DNA of 64,000 nt from contig OX421962.1 in assembly GCA_949128115.1 (NCBI GenBank), positions 62,413,787-62,477,786 on the forward strand. The letters run 5' to 3'. Positions within the stretch are counted from its first letter, which is position 1. Each line of letters opens with the position of its first letter. Below the pieces are notes generated by a model. It ran no database searches, was not told the origin of the DNA, and was given only the letters and a program-made list of their open reading frames with translations. Shown piece after piece: positions 11,821 to 22,034 of this stretch. This DNA comes from Anaspis maculata. Its lineage: Eukaryota > Arthropoda > Insecta > Coleoptera > Scraptiidae. A program made the position numbers and the translations under genes.

Positions 11821-11846
11821 AAAATTTTTCGTAAGCGAAAATTTTT
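11821..11846. repeat. Subterminal A/T hairpin
   Basis: TTTTCG-TAAG-CGAAAA forms a six-base-pair stem with a four-base loop. A/T-rich flanks can extend the stem imperfectly. It lies about 20 bp inside the left end; a role in transposase binding is possible but unproven. Confidence 0.5.
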
Positions 11847-11933
11847 CTTCAAATTCTGGTTTTTTAAGCAGAGTGGAATTACGCAAAAATAAGAAAAAAA
11901 TTCTTCGAGTGTTGTATCTAGTTGAAAAGTGCT
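11847..11933. other. Left subterminal A/T-rich transposon sequence
   Basis: A/T-rich sequence between the left-end hairpin and the first internal palindrome. The long frames that cross it on both strands (for example 11797-12204 minus and 11873-12163 plus) are low-complexity and resemble no known domain. Confidence 0.5.
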
Positions 11934-11971
11934 GTCCTTTTAAAAGGACGGTAGGGCTATGTACTACTATG
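11934..11971. repeat. Internal palindrome, copy 1, with terminus-like tail
   Basis: Perfect 16-bp palindrome GTCCTTTTAAAAGGAC at 11934-11949, followed by GGTAGGGCTATGTAC. The tail resembles the right end of the element, which reads GGTCGGGCTATATGGG after the same kind of palindrome. It is also an inverted copy of 12881-12918. Such reiterated sites are plausible transposase-binding sequences. Confidence 0.75.
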
Positions 11972-12143
11972 AAATATAAATTTTTTGATAACATCAAACG
12001 ACTGAAAAATGTTCCCTTGCACTTCAAAAAACATGAAATTATCAATATAAAACAAAAAACATCAGAGAACAAAAGAAAAAAATCATTGAAGGAAAACCTA
12101 AACAAACAAACACAAGACAACAATTTGCAAACAAACATAAATT
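11972..12143. other. Transposon sequence downstream of the transposase remnant
   Basis: A/T-rich sequence lying past the C-terminal Cys/His segment on the coding strand; it would be 3' untranslated region. The plus-strand frame 11873-12163 (Lys/Asn-rich, 96 codons) crosses it without any recognisable motif and is probably compositional. Confidence 0.5.
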
Positions 12144-12873
12144 TTGAGTGTGGTGAAAAATGAAACAATCCTTGAGATGCAAGGCGACATAACAATTTTT
12201 GCACATAAAATTGGGTTTTTTTATGACATACCGCGCATCGCTGGTGATTTTCTCATGCTCATGAAAAAACTCATGCAAATTTCTGGGTGGTTTCCAAGGT
12301 CTTTTTCTTTGTCATTTTATTATTAGTTTCCAGCAGCTCTGTACTCATAGATCTTTGGAACTTTAGTTGGTCGAGGTTTCCGCCATTATTTTTATTTAGT
12401 CGCCAAGATTTTTGTATAGTCATATCTAAGCAGTGAGCAAAATGGTGGTGAATACCATTTTCCCCTCTGACTAAAACTCTGTATTAGCCTTGATTTTGAT
12501 CATCACGATCTACACCGCCCATATTCTCGTAGTATGATATCAGAGGCGGTTGATCTACGTGCTACGATGTGCTTTTTCTTCTGATCACGAGAACCTTGTG
12601 CTTTCTCAAAATAGACAATAATGCCTAGCCGCAACGCCCCAATCCAAAACTTGTAGCCCAAATTCGGCTCTGAGTTGCGCTTCTGGCAAATTGTTTGGTT
12701 CAATAAAAAAAATTTCTGCTGAATCTTCATCCGTATCGCATTCATCGTTTGTATTTTTAAGAAAAGAACTGCTATTTCTCCTGGAATATCTTTAATACAT
12801 CCTTCTCGATTTCTTCCAGTAACTGTGCTATGGTAAGGGGTCTTTTCCACAAGTGAAATAAAAACGACATCAT
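12144..12873 (-). pseudogene. piggyBac transposase pseudogene, fragmentary
   Basis: Minus-strand remnant of a piggyBac DDE transposase, a nuclear enzyme that excises and inserts elements at TTAA. Pieces in N-to-C order: two adjacent ATG codons (12868-12873) and RPLTIAQLLEEIEKD (12799-12843), like the start of arthropod piggyBac proteins; an acidic stretch NTNDECDTDEDSAE continuing to NNLPEAQLRAE (12663-12755) in another frame; GYKFW...LGIIVYFEKAQG (about 12592-12658) in a third frame, matching the GYK-W...G-F--YQG core; then KKKHIV and MGGVDRDDQN (12493-12522), a stop at 12484-12486, YRVLVRGE and GGNLDQLKF; finally FMCKNC...LHLKDCF...HT (12144-12278), the C-terminal Cys/His domain. Apparent internal deletions between RAE and GYKFW and between AQG and KKKHIV remove the usual positions of the first two catalytic aspartates. 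The MGGVD match makes the family assignment secure; exact frameshift positions are inferred. Confidence 0.9.
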
Positions 12874-12880
12874 TGTAGTT

Positions 12881-12918
12881 GATAGTAGTGGATAGACCTA
12901 CCGTCCTTTATAAAGGAC
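12881..12918. repeat. Internal palindrome, copy 2, inverted to copy 1
   Basis: GATAGTAGTGGATAGACC followed by TACC and the palindrome GTCCTTTATAAAGGAC (12903-12918). Against the reverse complement of 11934-11971 about 29 aligned bases around the palindrome boundary show four mismatches. It sits just upstream of the inferred transposase start at 12873, where a promoter or operator would be expected. Confidence 0.75.
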
Positions 12919-13223
12919 ACCGTTTTTTTGCACGGGACGGTTTGAAAAAAAATCCAAGTTTTGGTAGCAGGCAAGTTACTTGATTTTTGAAGTACCCAAA
13001 TATTGAAAAAAACAATCATAAACTGCTATTAACAACAAAATATACCTACCTCTGGTTATTCATTGTAAAAGTCAACAACAAACAAAAGGGCACCATACAA
13101 GTAAATTCAGTAATTATAACGAACTAGTGACATGAATTGTCTCCCAATACTTGAAGTTTGGTATGTAGTGACTTTATCTGTTTATACTAGGAATAGCAGT
13201 TGATTATTGTGCAAAAAACTTTT
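12919..13223. other. Transposon sequence upstream of the transposase remnant
   Basis: About 300 bp between internal palindrome copies 2 and 3, A/T-rich with A-runs. It is on the 5' side of the minus-strand transposase remnant, so it would hold the promoter and 5' leader. I see no clear TATA box or coding frame and no similarity to the satellite. Confidence 0.5.
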
Positions 13224-13245
13224 ACCGTCCTTTATAAAGGACGGT
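13224..13245. repeat. Subterminal 22-bp perfect palindrome, copy 3
   Basis: ACC-GTCCTTTATAAAGGAC-GGT reads the same on both strands over 22 bp and leads directly into the right terminus. Its first 19 bases are identical to 12900-12918. The left terminus has no palindrome at the matching distance, so the ends are asymmetric, as is common for piggyBac elements. Confidence 0.85.
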
Positions 13246-13258
13246 CGGGCTATATGGG
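13245..13258 (-). repeat. Terminal inverted repeat, right
   Basis: TCGGGCTATATGGG, the imperfect inverted partner of the left end. It directly follows, with one base of overlap, the perfect palindrome at 13224-13245. It lies on the 5' side of the minus-strand transposase remnant. Confidence 0.85.
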
Positions 13259-13262
13259 TTAA
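13259..13262. repeat. Target-site duplication TTAA, right
   Basis: Second TTAA copy, directly after the terminal GGG of the element and continuous with the GGTGAACGAC of the next satellite monomer. Confidence 0.95.
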
Positions 13263-13930
13263 GGTGAACGACAGTTGACAGAGTTTCTAGGATTCTGACC
13301 TGAACGTCGCATGAGAGCAAGCCAACTCTTTGACATTGTCGACCACTTTATTATGGCCGCAACCGTACATGTATGTAAATAAAACATTTCAAAAACCAAA
13401 AAAATGAGCTTTTCTTGTAATGACCATTTCTTTTCAGGGAATTTTTTTGCAGAAATAACATCTGATATGTTCCTTGAAATCAGACATACGTCGTTTGACA
13501 TTGAAATTGAGTCAAATGTATGGAAATGACGTTCCTGCTTTTGCTATGAATGTTTTCGTATCATTTATTTTTTCTCAAAGCTGTTGCGACCTTTTTAAGG
13601 TGAACGACAGTTGACAGAGTTTCTAGGATTCTGACCTGAACGTCGCATGAGAGCAAGCCAACTCTTTGACATTGTCGACCACTTTATTATGACCGCAACC
13701 GTACATGTATGTAAATAAAACATTTCAAAAACCAAAAAAATGAGCTTTTCTTGTAATGACCATTTCTTTTCAGGGAATTTTTTTGCAGAAATAACATCTG
13801 ATATGTTCCTTGTAATCAGACATACGTCATTTGACATTGAAATTGAGTCAAATGTATGAAAATGACGTTCCTGCTTTTGCTATGAATGTTTTCGTATCAT
13901 TTATTTTTTCTCAAAGCTGTTGCGACCTTT

Positions 13931-14266
13931 TTAAGGTGAACGACAGTTGACAGATTTTCTAGGATTCTGACCTGAACGTCGCATGAGAGCAGGCCAACTC
14001 TTTGACATTGTCGTCCACTTTATTATGGCCGCAACCGTACATGTATGTAAATAAAACATTTCAAAAACCAAAAAAATGAGCTTTTCTTGTAATGACCATT
14101 CTTTTTCAGGGAATTTTTTTTGCAGAAATAACATTTGATATGTTCCTTGGAATAGACATACGTCATTTGACATTGAAATTTAGTCAAATGTATGAAAATG
14201 ACGTTTCTGCTTTTGCTATGAATGTTTTCGTATCATTTATTTTTTCTCAAAGCTGTTGCGGCCTTT
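13931..14266 (+). repeat. Satellite monomer subtype M (representative)
   Basis: 336 bp. Diagnostic GAGCAGGCC, CCATTCTTTTTCAGGG, ACATTTGATATG, TTGGAATAGAC and GACGTTTCTGC. Ten copies seen (13931, 20315, 22671, 27040, 30395, 34767, 46878, 53265, 57971, 59653), each followed by subtype N. Confidence 0.85.
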
Positions 14267-14603
14267 TTAAGGTGATCGACAGTTGACAGATTTTCTAGGA
14301 TCCTGACCTGAACGTCGCATGAGAGCAAGCCAACTCTTTGACATTGTCGTCCACTTTATTATGGCCGCAACCGTACATGTATGTAAATAAAACATTTCAA
14401 AAACCAAAAAAATGAGCTTTTCTTGTAATGACCATTTTTTTTTCAGGGAATTTTCTTTGCAGAAATATTATTTGATATGTTCCTTGAAATAGACATACGT
14501 CATTTGACATTGAAATTTAGTCAAATGTATAAAAATGACGTTTCTGCTTTTGCTATGAATGTTTTCGTATCATTTATTTTTTCTCAAAGCTGTTGCGGCC
14601 TTT
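14267..14603 (+). repeat. Satellite monomer subtype N (representative)
   Basis: 337 bp. Diagnostic GGTGATCGACAG at its start, AGGATCCTGACC, usually ATATTATTTGATATG, TTGAAATAGAC and GAAATTTAGTC. Found directly after every subtype M copy in the window. Confidence 0.85.
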
Positions 14604-16235
14604 TTAAGGTGAACGACAGTTGACAGATTTTCTAGGATTCTGACCTGAACGTCGCATGAGAGCAAGCCAACTCTTTGACATTGTCGTCCACTTCATTATG
14701 GCCGCAACCGTACATGTATGTAAATAAAACATTTCAAAAACCAAAAAAATAAGCTTTTCTTGTATTGACCATTTTTTTTTCAGGGAATTTTTCTGCAGAA
14801 ATAACATCTGCTATGTTCCTTGAAATCAGACATACTTCATTTGACATTGAAATTTAGTCAAATGTATGAAAATGACGTTCCTGCTTTTGCTATGAATGTT
14901 TTCGTATCATTTATTTTTTCTCGAAGCTGTTGCGACCTTTTTAAGGTGAACGACAGTTGACAGATTTTCTAGGATTCTGACCTGAACGTCGCATGAGAGC
15001 AAGCCAACTCTTTGACATTGTCGTCCACTTTATTATGGCCGCAACCGTACATGTATGTAAATAAAACATTTCAAAAACCAAAAAAATGAGCTTTTCTTGT
15101 AATGACCATTTTTTTTCAGGGAATTTTTTTGCAGAAATAACATCTGATATGTTCCTTGAAATCAGACATACGTCATTTGACATTGAAATTGAGTCAAATG
15201 TATGAAAATGACGTTCCTGCTTTTGCTATGAATGTTTTCGTATCATTTATTTTTTCTCAAAGCCGTTGCGGCCTTTCTAAGGTGAACGACAGTTGACAGA
15301 TTTTCTAGGATTCTGACCTGAACGTCGCATGAGAGTAAGCCAACTCTTTGACATTGTCGTCCACTTTATTATGGCCGCAACCGTACATGTATGTAAATAA
15401 AACATTTCAAAAACCAAAAAAATGAGCTTTTCTTGTAATGACCATTTTATTTCAGGGAATTTTTTTGCAGAAATAACATCTGATATGTTCCTTGAAATCA
15501 GACATACGTCATTTGACATTGAAATTGAGTCAAATGTATGAAAATGACGTTCCCGCTTTTGCTATGAATGTTTTCGTATCATTTATTTTTTCTCAAAGCT
15601 GTTGCGGCCTTTTTAAGGTGAACGACAGTTGACAGAATTTCTAGGATTCTGACCTGAACGTCGCATGAGAGCGAGCCAACTCTTTGACATTGTCTCCCAC
15701 TTTATTATGGCCGCAACCGTACATGTATGTAAATAAAACATTTCAAAAACCAAAAAAATGAGCTTTTCTTGTAATGACCATTTTTTTCAGGGAATTTTTT
15801 TGCAGAAATAACATCTGATATGTTCCTTGGAATCAGACATACTTCATTTGACATTGAAATTGAGTCAAATGTATGAAAATGACGTTCCTGCTTTTGCTAT
15901 TAATGTTTTCGTATCATTTATATTTTCTCAAAGCTGTTGCGACCTTTTTAAGGTGAACGACAGTTGACAGATTTTCTAGGATTCTGACCTGAACGTCGCA
16001 TGAGAGCAGGCCAACTCTTTGACATTGTCGTCCACTTTATTATGGCCGCAACCGTACATGTATGTAAATAAAACATTTCAAAAACCAAAAAAATGAGCTT
16101 TTCTTGTAATGACCATTTCTTTTCAGGGAATTTTTTTGCAGAAATAACATCTGATATGTTCCTTGAAATCAGACATACGTCATTTGACATTGAAATTGAG
16201 TCAAATGTATGAAAATGACGTTCCTGCTTTTGCAA

Positions 16236-18607
16236 TGAATGTTTTCGTATCATTTTTTTTTTCTCAAAGCCGTTGCGGCCTTTCTAAGGTGAACGACAGT
16301 TGACAGATTTTCTAGGATTTTGACCTGAACGTCGCATGAGAGCGAGCCAACTCTTTGACATTGTCGTCCACTTCATTATGGCCGCAACCGTACATGTATG
16401 TAAATAAAACATTTCAAAAACCAAAAAAATAAGCTTTTCCTGTATTGACCATTTTTTTTTCAGGGAATTTTTCTGCAGAAATAACATCTGCCATGTTCCT
16501 TGAAATCAGACATACTTCATTTGACATTGAAATTTAGTCAAATGTATGAAAATGACGTTCCTGCTTTTGCTATGAATGTTTTCGTATCATTTATTTTTTC
16601 TCGAAGCTGTTGCGACCTTTTTAAGGTGAACGACAGTTGACAGATTTTCTAGGATTCTGACCTGAACGTCGCATGAGAGCAAGCCAACTCTTTGACATTG
16701 TCGTCCACTTTATTATGGCCGCAACCGTACATGTATGTAAATAAAACATTTCAAAAACCAAAAAAATGAGCTTTTCTTGTAATGACCATTTTTTTTCAGG
16801 GAATTTTTTTGCAGAAATAACATCTGATATGTTCCTTGAAATCAGACATACGTCATTTGACATTGAAATTGAGTCAAATGTATGAAAATGACGTTCCTGC
16901 TTTTGCTATGAATGTTTTCGTATCATTTATTTTTTCTCAAAGCCGTTGCGGCCTTTCTAAGGTGAACGACAGTTGACAGATTTTCTAGGATTCTGACCTG
17001 AACGTCGCATGAGAGTAAGCCAACTCTTTGACATTGTCGTCCACTTTATTATGGCCGCAACCGTACATGTATGTAAATAAAACATTTCAAAAACCAAAAA
17101 AATGAGCTTTTCTTGTAATGACCATTTTATTTCAGGGAATTTTTTTGCAGAAATAACATCTGATATGTTCCTTGGAATCAGACATACGTCATTTGACATT
17201 GAAATTGAGTCAAATGTATGAAAATGACATTCCCGCTTTTGCTATGAATGTTTTCGTATCATTTATTTTTTCTCAAAGCTGTTGCGGCCTTTTTAAGGTG
17301 AACGACAGTTGACAGAATTTCTAGGATTCTGACCTGAACGTCGCATGAGAGCGAGCCAACTCTTTGACATTGTCTCCCACTTTATTATGGCCGCAACCGT
17401 ACATGTATGTAAATAAAACATTTCAAAAACCAAAAAAATGAGCTTTTCTTGTAATGACCATTTTTTTCAGGGAATGTTTTTGCAGAAATAACATCTGATA
17501 TGTTCCTTGGAATCAGACATACTTCATTTGACATTGAAATTGAGTCAAATGTATGAAAATGACGTTCCTGCTTTTGCTATTAATGTTTTCGTATCATTTA
17601 TTTTTTCTCAAAGCTGTTGCGGCCTTTTCAAGGTGAACGACAGTTGACAGATTTTCTAGGATTCTGACCTGAACGTCGCATGAGAGCTAGCCAACTCTTT
17701 GACATTGTCGTCCACTTTATTATGGCCGCAACCGTACATGTATGTAAATAAAACATTTCAAAAACCAAAAAAATGAGCTTTTCTTGTAATGACCATTTCT
17801 TTTCAGGGAAATTTTTTGCAGAAATAACATCTGATATGTTCCTTGAAATCAGACATACGTCATTTGACATTGAAATTGAGTCAAATGTATGAAAATGACG
17901 TTCCTGCTTTTGCTATGAATGTTTTCGTATCATTTATATTTTCTCAAAGCTGTTGCGACCTTTTTAAGGTGAACGACAGTTGACAGAGTTTCTAGGATTC
18001 TGACCTGAACGTCGCATGAGAGCAAGCCAACTCTTTGACATTGTCGACCACTCTATTATGGCCGCAACCGTACATGTATGTAAATAAAACATTTCAAAAA
18101 CCAAAAAAATGAGCTTTTCTTGTAATGACCATTCCTTTTCAGGGAATTTTTTTGCAGAAATAACATCTGATATGTTCCTTGAAATCAGACATACGTCATT
18201 TGACATTGAAATTGAGTCAAATGTATGAAAATGACGTTCCTGCTTTTGCTATGAATGTTTTCGTATCATTTATTTTTTCTCAAAGCTGTTGCGACCTTTT
18301 TAAGGTGAACGACAGTTGACAGAGTTTCTAGGATTCTGACCCGAACGTCGCATGAGAGCAAGCCAACTCTTTGACATTGTCGACCACTTTATTATGGCCG
18401 CAACCGTACATGAATGTAAATAAAACATTTCAAAAACCAAAAAAATGAGCTTTTCTTGTAATGACCATTTCTCTTCAGGGAATTTTTTTGCAGAAATAAC
18501 ATCTGATATGTTCCTTGAAATCAGACATACGTCATTTGACATTGAAATTGAGTCAAATGTATGAAAATGACGTTCCTGCTTTTGCTATGAATGTTTTCGT
18601 ATCATTT
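16236..18607 (+). repeat. Segmental duplication, copy 2 (partner 8389-10760)
   Basis: Right-hand copy of the 2.4-kb block. Its left boundary falls inside the chimeric monomer 15948-16283, which is subtype L in its first half and subtype E at its end (TGCAATGAATG and a long T-run). Confidence 0.75.
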
Positions 18608-21600
18608 ATATTTTCTCAAAGCTGTTGCGGCCTTTTCAAGGTGAACGACAGTTGACAGATTTTCTAGGATTCTGACCTGAACGTCGCATGAGAGCGAGCC
18701 AACTCTTTGACATTGTCGTCCACTTTATTATGGCCGCAACCGTACATGTATGTAAATAAAACATTTCAAAAACCAAAAAAATGAGCTTTTCTTGTAATGA
18801 CCATTTCTTTTCAGGGAAATTTTTTGCAGAAATAACATCTGATATGTTCCTTGAAATCAGACATACGTCATTTGACATTGAAATTGAGTCAAATGTATGA
18901 AAATGACGTTCCTGCTTTTGCTATGAATGTTTTCGTATCATTTATATTTTCTCAAAGCTGTTGCGACCTTTTTAAGGTGAACGACAGTTGACAGAGTTTC
19001 TAGGATTCTGACCTGAACGTCGCATGAGAGCAAGCCAACTCTTTGACATTGTCGACCACTTTATTATGGCCGCAACCGTACATGTATGTAAATAAAACAT
19101 TTCAAAAACCAAAAAAATGAGCTTTTCTTGTAATGACCATTTCTTTTCAGGGAATTTTTTTGCAGAAATAACATCTGATATGTTCCTTGAAATCAGACAT
19201 ACGTCATTTGACATTGAAATTGAGTCAAATGTATGAAAATGACGTTCCTGCTTTTGCTATGAATGTTTTCGTATCATTTATTTTTTCTCAAAGCTGTTGC
19301 GGCCTTTTTAAGGTGAACGACAGTTGACAGAATTTCTAGGATTCTGACCTGAACGTCGCATGAGAGCGAGCCAACTCTTTGACATTGTCTCCCACTTTAT
19401 TATGGCCGCAACCGTACATGTATGTAAATAAAACATTTCAAAAACCAAAAAAATGAGCTTTTCTTGTAATGACCATTTTTTTCAGGGAATTTTTTTGCAG
19501 AAATAACATCTGATATGTTCCTTGGAATCAGACATACTTCATTTGACATTGAAATTGAGTCAGATGTATGAAAATGACGTTCCTGCTTTTGCTATGAATG
19601 TTTTCGTATCATTTATTTTTTCTCAAAGCTGTTGCGACCTTTTTAAGGTGAACGACAGTTCACAGATTTTCTAGGATTCTGACCTGAACGTCGCATGAGA
19701 GCAGGCCAACTCTTTGACATTGTCGTCCACTTTATTATGGCCGCAACCGTACATGTATGTAAATAAAACATTTCAAAAACCAAAAAAATGAGCTTTTCTT
19801 GTAATGACCATTTCTTTTCAGGGAATTTTTTTGCAGAAATAACATCTGATATGTTCCTTGAAATCAGACATACGTCATTTGACATTGAAATTGAGTCAAA
19901 TGTATGAAAATGACGTTCCTGCTTTTGCTATGAATGTTTTCGTATCATTTATTTTTTCTCAAAGCTGTTGCGACCTTTTTAAGGTGAACGACAGTTGACA
20001 GAGTTTCTAGGATTCTGACCTGAACGTCGCATGAGAGCAAGCCAACTCTTTGACATTGTCGACCACTTTATTATGGCCGCAACCGTACATGTATGTAAAT
20101 AAAACATTTCAAAAACCAAAAAAATGAGCTTTTCTTGTAATGACCATTTCTTTTCAGGGAATTTTTTTGCAGAAATAACATCTGATATGTTCCTTGAAAT
20201 CAGACATACGTCATTTGACATTGAAATTGAGTCAAATGTATGAAAATGACGTTCCTGCTTTTGCTATGAATGTTTTCGTATCATTTATTTTTTCTCAAAG
20301 CTGTTGCGACCTTTTTAAGGTGAACGACAGTTGACAGATTTTCTAGGATTCTGACCTGAACGTCGCATGAGAGCAGGCCAACTCTTTGACATTGTCGTCC
20401 ACTTTATTATGGCCGCAACCGTACATGTATGTAAATAAAACATTTCAAAAACCAAAAAAATGAGCTTTTCTTGTAATGACCATTCTTTTTCAGGGAATTT
20501 TTTTTGCAGAAATAACATTTGATATGTTCCTTGGAATAGACATACGTCATTTGACATTGAAATTTAGTCAAATGTATGAAAATGACGTTTCTGCTTTTGC
20601 TATGAATGTTTTCGTATCATTTATTTTTTCTCAAAGCTGTTGCGGCCTTTTTAAGGTGATCGACAGTTGACAGATTTTCTAGGATCCTGACCTGAACGTC
20701 GCATGAGAGCAAGCCAACTCTTTGACATTGTCGTCCACTTTATTATGGCCGCAACCGTACATGTATGTAAATAAAACATTTCAAAAACCAAAAAAATGAG
20801 CTTTTCTTGTAATGACCATTTTTTTTACAGGGAATTTTTTTTGCAGAAGAATTATTTGATATGTTCCTTGAAATAGACATACGTCATTTGACATTGAAAT
20901 TTAGTCAAATGTATGAAAATGACGTTTCTGCTTTTGCTATGAATGTTTTCGTATCATTTATTTTTTCTCAAAGCTGTTGCGGCCTTTTTAAGGTGAACGA
21001 CAGTTGACAGATTTTCTAGGATTCTGACCTGAACGTCGCATGAGAGCAAGCCAACTCTTTGACATTGTCGTCCACTTCATTATGGCCGCAACCGTACATG
21101 TATGTAAATAAAACATTTCAAAAACCAAAAAAATAAGCTTTTCTTGTATTGACCATTTTTTTTTCAGGGAATTTTTCTGCAGAAATAACATCTGCTATGT
21201 TCCTTGAAATCAGACATACTTCATTTGACATTGAAATTTAGTCAAATGTATGAAAATGACGTTCCTGCTTTTGCTCTGAATGTTTTCGTATCATTTATTT
21301 TTTCTCAAAGCCGTTGCGGCCTTTTCAAGGTGAACGACAGTTGACAGATTTTCTAGGATTTTGACCTGAACGTCGCATGAGAGCAAGCCAACTCTTTGAC
21401 ATTGTCGTCCACTTCATTATGGCCGCAACCGTACATGTATGTAAATGAAACATTTCAAAAACCAAAAAAATAAGCTTTTCTTGTATTGACCATTTTTTTT
21501 TTCAAGGAATTTTTCTGCAGAAATAACATCTGCTATGTTCCTTGAAATCAGACATACTTCATTTGACATTGAAATTTAGTCAAATGTATGAAAATGACGT

Positions 21601-22034
21601 TCCTGCTTTTGCTATGAATGTTTTCGTATCATTTATTTTTTCTCGAAGCTGTTGCGACCTTTTTAAGGTGAACGACAGTTGACAGATTTTCTAGGATTCT
21701 GACCTGAACGTCGCATAAGAGCAAGCCAACTCTTTGACATTGTCGTCCACTTTATTATGGCCGCAACCGTACATGTATGTAAATAAAACATTTCAAAAAC
21801 CAAAAAAATGAGCTTTTCTTGTAATGACCATTTTTTTTCAGGGAATTTTTTTGCAGAAATAACATCTGATATGTTCCTTGAAATCAGACATACTTCATTT
21901 GACAATGAAATTGAGTCAAATGTATGGAAATGACGTTCCTGCTTTTGCAATGAATGTTTTCGTATCATTTATTTTTTCTCAAAGCCGTTGCGGCCTTTCT
22001 AAGGTGAACGACAGTTGACAGATTTTCTAGGATT

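Larger units (their letters stand above)
11801..13258 (-). mobile_element. Defective piggyBac-like DNA transposon, 1,458 bp
   Basis: The only non-satellite sequence in the window. It starts CCCATATGG and ends CTATATGGG, is flanked by duplicated TTAA, and carries remnants of a piggyBac transposase on the minus strand. Autonomous piggyBac-type elements are generally about 2.4 kb or longer with a transposase of about 550-600 codons; this one is shorter and its coding remnant spans only about 730 bp with stops and frame changes. It cannot encode an active enzyme, so it was presumably moved by a transposase supplied elsewhere, or it decayed after insertion. The intact ends and exact TTAA duplication indicate a clean insertion. 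No other copy was seen in the window. Confidence 0.93.
13295..15920 (+). repeat. Segmental duplication, copy 1 (partner about 22035-24660)
   Basis: K-K-M-N-D-F-G-H order immediately right of the transposon, matching K-K-M-N-D-F-G-H from 21999 at an offset of 8,740 bp (26 monomers). Shared private variants include ACGTCGTTTGAC followed by TATGGAAATGAC in the first monomer (13490 and 22230). The blocks diverge at the next monomer. Confidence 0.65.

Noticed and set aside
11873..12163. 96-codon Lys-rich plus-strand frame in the transposon
   Set aside because: Antisense to the transposase 3' region, of biased composition, with no motif; likely chance in A-rich sequence.
11797..12204. 135-codon minus-strand frame in the left part of the transposon
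   Set aside because: It overlaps the transposase C-terminal segment in another frame, runs through the target site and left end, and is Phe/Leu-rich as expected from A/T-rich DNA.
12888..13258. Separate small transposon nested in the right part of the element
   Set aside because: The 12881-12918 sequence resembles an inverted terminus but lacks a CCC end and a flanking TTAA duplication, so a nested insertion is not supported; kept only as an internal repeat.
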